DNA of 64,000 nt from Phycisphaerae bacterium (GCA_030432595.1 JAUIGU010000005.1:62001-126000), one strand, 5' to 3'; shown: positions 1 to 7,415, counted from the stretch's first letter. A program made the numbers and translations. The notes: generated by a model from the sequence alone, not told the origin.

Positions 1-585
1 GAGTACGGCAGCGTCCGCGAGAACAGCGGCACCTACGACGGCAAGACCATCAACGACGAACGCCGCTTCACCAACCCCAACACCTCCGACGCCGGCGGCA
101 TGGACCTGCTCACCCTCGCCATGCACGAGATCGGCCACGCGCTGGGCCTGACCACTTCGAATCTCGCCGACTACCGCTACGACACCAAACGCGGCGTCGA
201 CGACGGCGTGCGCATCGCGACCGGCCTGCCCGGGGCGGGCATCACTGTCGACCTCCACGGCACGCACCCCGAGGGCATCGACACGCTGCTGATGGCTCAC
301 CTGCTCCACGACGGGCAGCGCGTGTTCCCCTCGGTGCTGGACATCGCGACGATCGCGACGGTCTCGCGCTACGACCAGGTCCAGACGTCGTTCGAGGCCC
401 TCCGCGCCGCGACCCGCAACCCGCGCAACGAGATCTTCAAGTCCCTCGTGCAGTTGCCCGGCGGCGGCACCCAGCAGATCGACCTGGGCGACATCCAGGT
501 GCTGCCCGAACCGAGCGTGGCTACGGCCCTGGCGGCGCTGGTCGGGGTTCTGGGCGTGGCCCGCCCGCGTCGACGGGTGTCTTGA
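1..585 (+). CDS. Secreted matrixin-like metalloprotease with PEP-CTERM tail (5' end outside window)
   Basis: The frame is open from base 1, so the N terminus and any signal peptide lie outside. The visible 194 residues contain HEIGHALGL (His42, Glu43, His46), the zinc/catalytic motif of matrixin-type metallopeptidases. In the usual HExxHxxGxxH motif the third ligand is His; here that position is Thr52. The C terminus has PEP at the start of a hydrophobic helix followed by RPRRR, the PEP-CTERM sorting signal, so the protein is probably exported and processed by an exosortase. The segment LLMAHLLHDGQRVFPSVLD resembles the equivalent part of the large metalloprotease at 52771-55656, so both belong to one family. 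Loss of the third His may mean altered metal binding or an inactive enzyme. Family call is fairly sure; activity is not. Confidence 0.75.
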   Translation, partial: EYGSVRENSGTYDGKTINDERRFTNPNTSDAGGMDLLTLAMHEIGHALGLTTSNLADYRYDTKRGVDDGVRIATGLPGAGITVDLHGTHPEGIDTLLMAHLLHDGQRVFPSVLDIATIATVSRYDQVQTSFEALRAATRNPRNEIFKSLVQLPGGGTQQIDLGDIQVLPEPSVATALAALVGVLGVARPRRRVS

Positions 586-732
586 CCATATTTTTGTTGC
601 AAATCTCTTTAAAATAGAATATTACGATAAATGATGTGCCGATTTTGATGTCTTGGTCGATCGATCGGCTCAGATCATGTCCCGACTCGGTTCCGGCGAA
701 TCAGGGATTATACCTAAGCCATTTCTCCCTAG

Positions 733-761
733 TTGATTTGCTTCTCTCGTTTCGCTATTCT
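733..761 (+). promoter_or_regulatory. Predicted sigma70-type promoter
   Basis: TTGATT (733-738) and TATTCT (756-761) are separated by 17 bases, in an AT-rich 232-base gap ahead of the PEP-CTERM gene at 818. The match is read by eye only. Confidence 0.4.
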
Positions 762-817
762 GCTGATACTGGCGGAAGAAGATTTATCGATTCACTTGCT
801 AGGGGAGAGAACGATTC

Positions 818-1639
818 ATGAACTCGCTGAAATCCACATCGCGGTTTTTATCGGCAGGGGCGGCGTTGCTCGTCGGTGCGAGCGCGGCGAACGCCGTAGT
901 CATCGACTTCGAAACCGAAGACGACTTCGTCACCCCGCTGATCAACGGCCAAATCGTGGACGCCGCGTATGACGCGGTGGACACCGAATTCGGCAACCTG
1001 ATCACCGTGTCCTCGACGCGGGCCAACGCGCTGGGCAACCTCGGCGCGACCATCTTCGACTCCGACGCCGCGGACCAACTGCCCAACACGCAGGACCCCG
1101 ACCTGCTCGTCGGCACCGGCAACATCCTCATCCTCCAGAACGACGAGAGCCCCGCGACCTCGGTCGATGCGACCTACGGCCTCGTCTACGACTTCCCCAA
1201 CGATGAAGACGACGGTGCCGACCGCGGCAGCCTCGTCATCACCTTCCTCACGCCGTCGGAACTTCGCTCCGTCGATCTGGTCGATGTCAACGGCGGCGTC
1301 GAGTTCGACGTGATCCTCACCGACGTCAACAACCTCACCCGCACCTACTCGGCCGGCCCGAAGTGGACCACCGACGTCACCGTCAACCCCACCGGCTACA
1401 AGACTCTCGACCTGACCACCCTGGCCGACCAGCCGGGTGAGCCGCTCGCCACCGGTGGCCCGGCCACCGCCGTGGAAGACGCCGGCTACGACCCGTTCAA
1501 CGTGGTCAGTCTCGAAGTCGTCATCGGCGGCTCCCGGCCCTCCGGCGGCATCGACAACATCGTCTTCGTCCCCGAGCCCGCCACCGCCGCCCTGGCCGGT
1601 CTGGCCACCGTGCTCGTCGCCGGCCGTCGTCGCCGCTGA
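818..1639 (+). CDS. PEP-CTERM sorting domain protein
   Basis: A 273-residue exported protein of unknown function. Residues 1-26 form a signal peptide (hydrophobic stretch FLSAGAALLVGASAANA with an AxA-like cleavage site). The C terminus reads VPEPATAALAGLATVLVAGRRRR: a PEP motif, a transmembrane helix and an arginine cluster, the standard exosortase sorting signal. The middle is acidic and predicted beta-rich (FETEDDF near residue 30, many Asp/Thr/Val), as in other extracellular PEP-CTERM proteins; no enzymatic motif was recognised. The ATG is preceded by a good ribosome site (AGGGGAG about 10 bases upstream), which fixes the start. It is a single-gene unit: a promoter-like sequence lies about 60 bases upstream and a strong terminator follows at 1673. 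Confidence 0.8.
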   Translation: MNSLKSTSRFLSAGAALLVGASAANAVVIDFETEDDFVTPLINGQIVDAAYDAVDTEFGNLITVSSTRANALGNLGATIFDSDAADQLPNTQDPDLLVGTGNILILQNDESPATSVDATYGLVYDFPNDEDDGADRGSLVITFLTPSELRSVDLVDVNGGVEFDVILTDVNNLTRTYSAGPKWTTDVTVNPTGYKTLDLTTLADQPGEPLATGGPATAVEDAGYDPFNVVSLEVVIGGSRPSGGIDNIVFVPEPATAALAGLATVLVAGRRRR

Positions 1640-1672
1640 AGTCCGGCAACGATCTTTCGCGAAACCCTCACG

Positions 1673-1703
1673 ACCCCGCTCTTCCGGAGCGGGGTTGTTT
1701 TTT
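1673..1703 (+). terminator. Rho-independent terminator
   Basis: The stem ACCCCGCTC/GAGCGGGGT has a short loop and is followed by TGTTTTTTG. It lies 34 bases after the stop of the PEP-CTERM gene. Confidence 0.85.
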
Positions 1704-2097
1704 GTTGGATAGGCCCACGCATCTCATTCACGACAGGGACACCAAGTTGACCCGCGGATTCGACCGGCTGTTGGGGACCGCGGGTATCCGGATCGTCAAG
1801 TCGCCGTTCATGGCCCCCAACGCCAACGCGTACGCCGAGTCGTGGATTGCGTGGATCCGACGGGAGTGCCTGGACCACTTCTGGTGCTTCAGCCTCAGCC
1901 ACTTAGATCATCTGGTGCAGACCTACGTCAGGTACTACAACGAGCATCGGCCCCATCAGGGGATGAAGAATCAAGTGCTTCAGCCAGCCACGCGACTCCG
2001 GCTCACCGCCGAAGCCGAAGAAAAACTCGCCGGAGTGATCGGCTGTCGATCCGAACTCGGCGGGTTGTTGAAGAACTACTACCGCCGGGCTGCGTGA
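1702..2097 (+). pseudogene. Remnant of an integrase-domain (rve, IS3-like) transposase
   Basis: An open frame of about 131 codons encodes only the C-terminal half of a DDE transposase/integrase core. It shows IHDRDTKL (second catalytic Asp region), NANAYAESW (catalytic Glu) and YYNEHRPHQG, the usual end of rve-type domains. The helix-turn-helix partner, the first catalytic Asp and a proper start codon are missing; the frame opens directly in the T-run of the preceding terminator. It is therefore a decayed insertion remnant joined to the end of the PEP-CTERM transcription unit. Bases 2098-2300 downstream hold no recognisable gene or clear terminal inverted repeat. Confidence 0.8.
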
Positions 2098-2304
2098 AGC
2101 CGTCATCGCTTCGCAAACACAACTCTTCACTTTTCAAAGAACTCAGTTGATGTTTCGACTGGGGATGATATCGCTTTGTCTTCCAGCATCGCGCTTCGTC
2201 AAACCGATCTCATCGGGTAGCCTGTCGGCGTCGAAACGCCTTCGGGTTGCAAACGGTGACGCGCCAACATTATGGAACAGATCGCGTGAAGCCAAGGATG
2301 GACA

Positions 2305-2331
2305 GCAAAATAAGACCCGCAAAGCGGATCT
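2305..2331 (-). terminator. Probable terminator of the ankyrin gene
   Basis: Read on the minus strand, AGATCCGC/GCGGGTCT with an AAA (TTT) loop is followed by TATTTTGC, about 29 bases after the stop of the gene at 2360-2743. One G-U pair is in the stem. Confidence 0.55.
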
Positions 2332-2359
2332 CGGAGGGATAACAGAAGTAATCAATCAT

Positions 2360-2743
2360 TCAGCCGAAGAATTGCTTGAGATCATAATTAGCAATTCGTT
2401 CCGCTATATCACGAGGGCTACTACCGGTGGCATTAGATTTATCAGGATCAGCACCAGCTTCTAAGAGAAGCCGAATGACTTCTCCACGCCCTTGAGACTT
2501 CATAGTCGCCACCCATAGCGGTGTATTCCCAAACTTGTTAACGGGATCAATCTCGGCACCAGCTTCAAGCAGCCGCTTTGCGACAGCCGGTTGATAATCT
2601 TGAGCCGCAAAATGCAAAGGCGTAAATCCGTCTTTGTCTACCGCATTAGGATCAAACCCATCAGCAAGCAGTTTTTCTACATGATCCTCGTTTCCATCCG
2701 ACGCGGCGTAATGCAGCTCGGTCCGATTCATTCTGTCTGTCAT
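2360..2743 (-). CDS. Ankyrin-repeat protein
   Basis: A 127-residue soluble protein made almost entirely of ankyrin repeats. Visible units include TELHYAASDGNEDHVEKLL, then GFTPLHFAAQ, then GNTPLWVAT and a last incomplete repeat GSSPRDIAE. There is no signal peptide or membrane segment, so it is cytoplasmic. Ankyrin repeats bind other proteins; the partner is unknown. Small free-standing ankyrin proteins of this kind are common as immunity proteins in toxin loci, but no toxin gene is adjacent. The gene is more AT-rich than its neighbours and sits between a transposase remnant and a palindromic repeat, which fits horizontal acquisition. The start was taken at MTDRMNR, the first Met of the frame. 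Confidence 0.8.
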   Translation of the reverse strand: MTDRMNRTELHYAASDGNEDHVEKLLADGFDPNAVDKDGFTPLHFAAQDYQPAVAKRLLEAGAEIDPVNKFGNTPLWVATMKSQGRGEVIRLLLEAGADPDKSNATGSSPRDIAERIANYDLKQFFG

Positions 2744-2802
2744 CTTGGTGCCTCAAACCTATGGCTCAGATTGTTCGCAGGTAGTTCGATCTGATAAAGC
2801 GA

Positions 2803-2878
2803 GTAGGGTGGGTCGAGCGAAGCGGACCCACCACGATACTTAAGATCGGTGGGTCCGCTGACGCTTGACCCACCCTAC
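2803..2878. repeat. Palindromic doublet (REPIN-like), family D
   Basis: The outer arms GTAGGGTGGGTC (2803-2814) and GACCCACCCTAC (2867-2878) are perfect inverse complements. The inner arms AGCGGACCCACC (2821-2832) and GGTGGGTCCGCT (2848-2859) are also perfect. Each half can also fold on itself through GGTGGGTC/GGACCCACC. The element lies between the starts of the ankyrin gene and the end of argG. Confidence 0.75.
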
Positions 2879-2928
2879 AGCCTTATCTACGTGTATCCGT
2901 CTTTATCTGTGGTTCCTACTGGACCACC

Positions 2929-4173
2929 TCACACCCGCGGTTTCTGCTTCATCCCGCGGACCTGCATGGGCAGGCCGAAGAGGTCGATGAAGCCGCGGGC
3001 GGCGGTGATGTCGTAGCCGTCCATGGCGAAGCTCGCGAGCTTCTCGTCGTAGAGGCTCTTGGGCGAGTCGGCCTTCACGGCCAGGGCGTTGCCCTTGTAG
3101 AGCTTGACGGTCACCGTGCCGGTCACGACCCGGTTCGCCTCGTCCATGAAGCTCTGGATCGCTTCGCGGAGCGGGTGGAACCACTGGCCGTAATACGTTA
3201 ACTCGGCGTAACGCGTGGCCAGGCGGATCTTCTCGTGGTAGAGGTCGCGTTCGAGCGTGAGCTGTTCCAGCGCTTTGTGGGCTTCGTAGAGGATGGTCCC
3301 GCCGGGCGTTTCGTACACGCCGCGCGACTTCATGCCAACGAGGCGGTTCTCGACGAGGACCGTCGTGCCCACCGCGTGCTTGCCGCCGATCGTGTTGAGC
3401 TTGGCGATGAGGTCGTGCCCGGCCAGCTTCTTGCCATTGACCGCGACGGGGTTGCCGGCCTTGAACTCGACCGTGACGTACTCCGCCTTGGCCGGGGCTT
3501 TCTCGACCGGCACCGACATCACCAAACAGTTCTTCCAGTTCGGCTCCTGGTCGGGGTGCTCGATCTCGGCGCCCTCGTGGGAGATGTGCCAGAGGTTGCG
3601 GTCACGCGAGTAGATTTTCTTGGTGGTTTGATCGATGGGGATCTTGTGCTTCTTCGCGTAGGCGATGGCGGTCTCGCGGTCGGTCAACCCGTCGGCGATG
3701 AAGGCCGGGTCTTTCCATGGGGAAATGATCTTGAGCTTGGGGTTGAGCGCCCGGGCGGTGAGTTCGAAGCGGACCTGGTCGTTGCCCTTGCCCGTGGCGC
3801 CGTGGCCCACGGCGTCGGCCTTGGTCTGCTTGGCGACAAGCACCTGGTGCTTGGCGATCAGCGGCCGGGCGATCGACGTGCCCAGCATGTAGTCGCTCTC
3901 GTAGACCGCGTGGGCGCGGATCATCGGGAAGCAGTACTGCTCGGCGAACTCTTTGCGGAGGTCTTTGACCACGACCTCGTCGGCCCCGGAGGCGTAGGCC
4001 TTCTTTTCGATGCCTTTGAGTTCGTCGCCCTGCCCGAGTTCGGCCGCGAACGCCACGAGCTTGACGCCCGGGTAGCGGTCCTTGAGCCAGGGGAGGATGA
4101 CGGACGTGTCGAGCCCGCCGGAGTAGGCGAGGACGATCTTCTTGGGGTCTTTCGGTTGCTGGGCTTTGACCAT
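2929..4173 (-). CDS. argG: Argininosuccinate synthase
   Basis: This enzyme joins citrulline and aspartate with ATP to give argininosuccinate, the penultimate step of arginine synthesis, in the cytoplasm. The N-terminal ATP pyrophosphatase loop YSGGLDTS is at residues 17-24, and further family segments such as GATGKGNDQVRFE, the aspartate/citrulline-binding region, are clear. The product is 414 residues, the usual length. The longer frame begins 14 codons upstream, but MVKAQQPKDPKKIVLAYSGG matches the family N terminus, so the ATG at 4173 was chosen. It stands alone, not in an arg operon; the next minus-strand gene upstream is an unrelated dehydrogenase about 90 bases away. Confidence 0.95.
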   Translation of the reverse strand: MVKAQQPKDPKKIVLAYSGGLDTSVILPWLKDRYPGVKLVAFAAELGQGDELKGIEKKAYASGADEVVVKDLRKEFAEQYCFPMIRAHAVYESDYMLGTSIARPLIAKHQVLVAKQTKADAVGHGATGKGNDQVRFELTARALNPKLKIISPWKDPAFIADGLTDRETAIAYAKKHKIPIDQTTKKIYSRDRNLWHISHEGAEIEHPDQEPNWKNCLVMSVPVEKAPAKAEYVTVEFKAGNPVAVNGKKLAGHDLIAKLNTIGGKHAVGTTVLVENRLVGMKSRGVYETPGGTILYEAHKALEQLTLERDLYHEKIRLATRYAELTYYGQWFHPLREAIQSFMDEANRVVTGTVTVKLYKGNALAVKADSPKSLYDEKLASFAMDGYDITAARGFIDLFGLPMQVRGMKQKPRV

Positions 4174-4264
4174 GGTGGCGCGATGATAGCGAAAGCCACC
4201 CCGGGCAAAACTCAAGCCGATTCAACAACAACCATCGCGCGGCCGCCACCGGCACCCGTGCGCG

Positions 4265-5134
4265 TTACGCCGGCGTCGCCGCGCCCGGCGGCGGGGCGGT
4301 CTGCTGCTGCGGGGCCGGGTGCTTGCGGGCGTACCGCCGTTCCAGCGCCCACGCCGTCACGCCCGGGCACGCCGTCGCCGCCGCGAACCCCAACCGCGAC
4401 CACCACGCCGGCCACACCTCCGCCTTCGGACGCCGGAGCGCCCCGACGATCTTTTTCGCCACGTGCTCGGGCGACTGCATCAACGCCCCGGGCGTCTGCG
4501 ACACCGCCGACGACACGTCCCGCCCCGAACGCGCCGCCGCCGTCTCGAAAAACTCCGTCCTGGTCCCCACCGGGTGGATTGTGGTGACGTCGAACCCGCG
4601 CCCGTGCAGCTCCGCCCGCATCGCCTGCGCCAGCGCGTCCTGCGCCGCCTTGGTCGCCGCGTACGGGCCGTGCATCCCCGGGCCCATCTCGCTCAGGCAC
4701 GACGTGGTCACGAGCAGGTGGTTCAACCCCTCGGCCGTGCGGTCCATGTAGCGCAGCGCCTCGCGCAGCGTATGCACCGTGCCCCAGTAGTTGACCTCAA
4801 AGATCTGCCGGTGCTCGGCCAGCGGGACCGTGTGCACCTCCTTCTCGAACCCGTAGCCCGCGTTGGCCAGCGTCGCGTCCACCCGGCCAAACCGCTTCCA
4901 CGTCTCGGCGAACAGGCCGCGCACGTCCTCGGGGTTCGCGACGTTGCAGGTGAAAAAGTGCGCCTTTCGGCCCATGTCCGCGACCTGCCGGGCGATCTTC
5001 ATCAGCCGCTCCGCCCGCCGCGCCGCCAGCGACACGTGCATCCCGGCCTTCGCCGCCGCCAGCGCCGTCGCCGCCCCGATGCCCGAAGACGCCCCGGTGA
5101 TCACCAGAACCCGATCCTGCAAGTCACGACTCAT
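4265..5134 (-). CDS. Short-chain dehydrogenase/reductase (SDR family)
   Basis: A classical SDR of 289 residues. The Rossmann glycine motif TGASSGIG is at residues 13-20, NAG follows about residue 90, and the active-site Ser and YAATK (YxxxK) are present near residues 150-165. It should use NAD(P)H to reduce or oxidise a carbonyl or alcohol; the substrate cannot be read. The last 80 residues are extended, hydrophobic and proline-rich (WPAWWSRLGFAAATACPG then a PAPQQQ tail), which suggests membrane contact as in SDRs acting on lipids. The start MSRDLQDR was chosen over a start 21 codons upstream because it places the Rossmann motif at the normal distance. Confidence 0.85.
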   Translation of the reverse strand: MSRDLQDRVLVITGASSGIGAATALAAAKAGMHVSLAARRAERLMKIARQVADMGRKAHFFTCNVANPEDVRGLFAETWKRFGRVDATLANAGYGFEKEVHTVPLAEHRQIFEVNYWGTVHTLREALRYMDRTAEGLNHLLVTTSCLSEMGPGMHGPYAATKAAQDALAQAMRAELHGRGFDVTTIHPVGTRTEFFETAAARSGRDVSSAVSQTPGALMQSPEHVAKKIVGALRRPKAEVWPAWWSRLGFAAATACPGVTAWALERRYARKHPAPQQQTAPPPGAATPA

Positions 5135-5250
5135 GCCGTAATTGTAGAGCCAAACGCCGGAAATCCCATGCCCGGTGTCCGCTCGGCGGTCACCCATTTT
5201 GCTTGGAGTGGCACCGGCCCCTCCTGCGCCCGCAACGTATCCTGCCCCCC

Positions 5251-5796
5251 ATGACCACGGCCACGACCATGACCGACGCAGACCTCGCCGCCGCCATCGC
5301 CGACGCCGCGCTGCTCCGCGGCGACTTCACCCTCCGCTCGGGCCGGAAAAGCCGGTACTACCTCGACAAATACCTCTTCGAAACCCGCCCGGAGATCCTC
5401 AAGGAACTCGGCAAACGCTTCGCACAGCACGTCACCGACGACGTCGACCGCGTCGCCGGCCCCGAACTCGGCGGCGTCCCCCTCGCCACCGCCACCGCCC
5501 TCGAAACCGGCAAGCCCATGATCCTCGTCCGCAACGCCAAAAAGGACTACGGCACCGCCCAACGCTTCGAAGGCAAACTCGAAAAAGGCGACCGCGTCCT
5601 CATCACCGAAGACATCGCCACCTCCGGCGGACAGTCCATCGAAGCCGCCCAACTCCTGCGCGACGCGTGCGGCTGCGAGGTCGTCAAGATCGTCGTCGTC
5701 ATCGACCGGCAGGAAGGCGCCGAGCAAGCCATCCGCGACGCGGGTTTCGACTTCGCCGCGCTGTTCACCAAGGCCGACCTGGGCATCGACGAGTGA
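5251..5796 (+). CDS. pyrE: Orotate phosphoribosyltransferase
   Basis: This enzyme transfers ribose-5-phosphate from PRPP to orotate, giving OMP in pyrimidine synthesis. The PRPP loop VLITEDIATSGGQS, the ALLRGDFTLRSGRKSRYYLDK N-terminal signature and GPELGGVPLA are all present. The length of 181 residues is normal. An upstream in-frame start would add 16 residues unlike the family, so the ATG at 5251 is preferred; a second Met six codons later is possible. It is divergent from the SDR gene with 116 bases between the two starts, and is followed by 750 bases without a gene. Confidence 0.93.
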   Translation: MTTATTMTDADLAAAIADAALLRGDFTLRSGRKSRYYLDKYLFETRPEILKELGKRFAQHVTDDVDRVAGPELGGVPLATATALETGKPMILVRNAKKDYGTAQRFEGKLEKGDRVLITEDIATSGGQSIEAAQLLRDACGCEVVKIVVVIDRQEGAEQAIRDAGFDFAALFTKADLGIDE

Positions 5797-5816
5797 CCAA
5801 AGCCCCACATGCCTAC

Positions 5817-5870
5817 TTAGACCCCGGCGAGTCGCCGGGGGCCGGCCCCGGGTGACTCACCCGGGACTAA
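5817..5870. repeat. Palindromic doublet (REPIN-like), family C
   Basis: Two hairpins stand head to head. CCCCGGCGA-G-TCGCCGGGG (5822-5840) and CCCGGGTGA-C-TCACCCGGG (5847-5865) are both perfect. The flanks TTAG and CTAA and the central GGCCGG junction are symmetric, so the second unit is an inverted, diverged copy of the first with a compensated stem. It lies 20 bases after the pyrE stop. Confidence 0.75.
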
Positions 5871-5890
5871 ATGAGGAATGCACGAACGTA

Positions 5891-6310
5891 TGTCGCTTTC
5901 CTGCGCACGCTTGGCCCGAAAGTTCGTCGCGTCAACTTGACGTGCGGGTAAAATACAAGTGCGAGTGAAGGGCGTGGCCTCCGCGTGGGTGCCAGGTGGG
6001 TGAGGGCTTGAGTTCCTTAATCACGAATCGCCGTGTGGCCTTGGACGCGGGTGGGTCGGGACGGAACCCGACGACACGCCGCCTCCCGCCGGAACCCCCC
6101 GAGTGAGTCCCATCCGAAACGCGGTGACGGCGGGTTGCAAAACCGACGCCGGCTGGGGGTCTGTGGATCGCGACGGCGGTCCCGCCCCGGGTTTGTTTCG
6201 AAGCGAGTCCAAAGCGAGCCGGGCCGTGTCGGCCCGGGTTCCGGACACCGGGCCGACACGGCCCGGCTCGCCAGAGGCGCACACGGCGTTCTTTCACAAG
6301 TGAATCCGAG
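5891..6310. repeat. Long dispersed structured repeat, copy 1
   Basis: About 420 bases matching 40600-41018 in the same orientation. By eye the core (5972-6210) differs at roughly 15 positions, mostly transitions, with one small length difference. Shared blocks include the start TTCCTGCGCACGCTTGG, a TTGAC-N-TGCGGGTAAAAT segment, a GTCGGG/CCCGAC stem whose six-base loop differs between copies, and a terminal hairpin pair. Here the pair (6214-6237 and 6248-6271) forms a perfect 24-base inverted repeat around a 10-base loop, and each arm is itself a hairpin (CCGGGCCG-TGT-CGGCCCGG). The minus-strand frame is open in both copies but changes amino acids freely, so protein coding is unlikely. Confidence 0.85.
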
Positions 6311-6334
6311 GGGCGTTGTCGTCCCCAAAATTCG

Positions 6335-6403
6335 TCCGTGCTTTCATGCACGGATAGCCGGAACCCGGCGGGTTCCGGACCGGGAGCCGCCGGCTCCCGG
6401 CTG
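6335..6403. repeat. Hairpin cluster with family E palindromic doublet
   Basis: A stem TCCGTGC/GCACGGA (6335-6354) is followed by two perfect hairpins, GGAACCC-GGC-GGGTTCC (6360-6376) and CCGGGAGCCG-C-CGGCTCCCGG (6380-6400). The latter two read as head-to-head units of the form AGCCGG-N5-GGC-N5'-CCGG with different but compensated stems. Bases 6404-6546 beyond them hold no gene; they form the leader of the lipoprotein gene. Confidence 0.7.
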
Positions 6404-6546
6404 AAGCGCGCGGGGTAAGCTTGGCCTTTCGCCCTTTTCGATGAGGGATGGTGGGGCGGGTGTGCACGGGTGCAGCGAGAAGGTCCTATTGACACGAGCA
6501 AGGTTGATACAAGCCTGGGCCGAGCCGTTTGGGTAAACTGCCGGGT

Positions 6547-7002
6547 ATGAAGCGTGTGACCGAGGCGGTGATTCAGCGGTGTCCTGTTTGTCTGGCCGGT
6601 CATGTTGTTGTGTGGGTGGCGGTGTTTTTGTTCCTGGGTTTCGGGCTGGGCTGTGTGCAGCGGACGGTGACGGTGACGTCGGAGCCGGCGGGGGCGTTGG
6701 TGTGGTTGAACGACCGGGAGGTGGGGCGGACGCCGGTGACGGTGCCGTTCACGTTCTACGGGATGTACGACGTGCGTCTGGAGCGTGACGGTTACGAGCC
6801 GTTGTGGACGAGCCAGAAGGCGGAGGCGCCGTGGTGGGAGACGCCGCCGGTGGATTTGTTCGCCGAGGCGACGGACGGGCGGGTGGAACTGGAGTGGCAC
6901 TTCGAGTTGGAGCCGGCCCGGGCGACCGACGACGCTGCGGTGGACGCGCTGGTGGACGAGGCGCGGGCGTTGCGTTCGCGTCTGGATGTGGACACGCCCT
7001 GA
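6547..7002 (+). CDS. PEGA-domain lipoprotein
   Basis: A 151-residue protein. Hydrophobic residues about 20-36 end in the lipobox FGLGC, so it should be lipid-anchored after signal peptidase II cleavage. A PEGA domain follows directly: VTVTSEPAGALVWLNDREVGRTPV through YDVRLERDGYEPL. PEGA domains are surface beta modules named for their P-E-G-A signature; their ligands are mostly unknown. The C terminus is acidic and helical. The start at 6547 (MKRVTEA) was chosen because it places the positive n-region before the hydrophobic helix. The DUF971 gene begins 17 bases downstream, so the two may be co-transcribed. Confidence 0.8.
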   Translation: MKRVTEAVIQRCPVCLAGHVVVWVAVFLFLGFGLGCVQRTVTVTSEPAGALVWLNDREVGRTPVTVPFTFYGMYDVRLERDGYEPLWTSQKAEAPWWETPPVDLFAEATDGRVELEWHFELEPARATDDAAVDALVDEARALRSRLDVDTP

Positions 7003-7019
7003 GTTCCGGCAGCCCGGCC

Positions 7020-7415
7020 ATGGCCCACGAACCGATCCAGTTCGGCCCGGAACATCGTCGGCCCGCGAACGACGCCGAGGTCCCGGTGACGGAGACCGAC
7101 GTGACGCCGGTGTCGCTGGAGCTCAAGCGGGACGAGGCGTTGACGGTGCGGTGGTCGGACGGCGTGGTGTCGCGCTACCCGGTGGCGATGCTGCGGAAGA
7201 TGTCGCCGGCCGCGGACGCCAAGGCGTGGCGTGAAGAACAGGCGGGCAACCCGCTGGCGGTGTTGCCCGAGTCGATGGCGGGCGGGTCGGGGCCGATAAC
7301 CGCGGAGTCGGCGGAGCTGGTCGGGACGTACGCGTTGCGGATTTGTTTCAGCGATGGTCACACGTCGGGGCTGTATGCGTGGGGTTATTTGCGGTCGTTG
7401 CCGAGCGCGGACTAA
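7020..7415 (+). CDS. DUF971 (GBBH-like N-terminal domain) protein
   Basis: A 131-residue cytoplasmic protein. The C-terminal half carries the DUF971 signature: LELKRDEALTVRWSDG, RYPVAMLRKMSP, and the closing GTYALRICFSDGHTSGLYAWGYLR. The same domain forms the N terminus of gamma-butyrobetaine hydroxylase, where it binds zinc; free-standing versions are linked by context to iron-sulfur protein (Mrp/ApbC) maturation in other bacteria, but no such gene is adjacent here. The ATG at 7020 was chosen because upstream codons of the frame overlap the lipoprotein gene and look non-coding. Confidence 0.8.
   Translation: MAHEPIQFGPEHRRPANDAEVPVTETDVTPVSLELKRDEALTVRWSDGVVSRYPVAMLRKMSPAADAKAWREEQAGNPLAVLPESMAGGSGPITAESAELVGTYALRICFSDGHTSGLYAWGYLRSLPSAD

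Noticed and set aside
1702-2097. Possible intact insertion sequence
   Set aside because: Only the C-terminal integrase part is present, and no terminal inverted repeats or target duplication were seen.
2147-2464. 105-codon plus-strand frame overlapping the ankyrin gene end
   Set aside because: No motif, no ribosome site, and it overlaps the 3' end and terminator of the convincing ankyrin gene.
3235-4587. 450-codon plus-strand frame opposite argG and the SDR gene
   Set aside because: It is the antisense shadow of two well-conserved genes; its Val/Leu/Arg-rich translation shows no family motif.
5797-6546. CRISPR array or rRNA/tRNA gene in the hairpin-rich gap
   Set aside because: There are no regularly spaced direct repeats, and no tRNA arm pattern or rRNA-like conserved block was found here or elsewhere in the window.
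5932-6900. Long minus-strand frame across copy 1 of the repeat, with a matching frame in copy 2 (40501-41124)
   Set aside because: The shared part differs mostly at amino-acid-changing positions between copies, has low-complexity Arg/Pro/Gly content and runs on through hairpins and into the lipoprotein gene; it is a GC-driven open frame.
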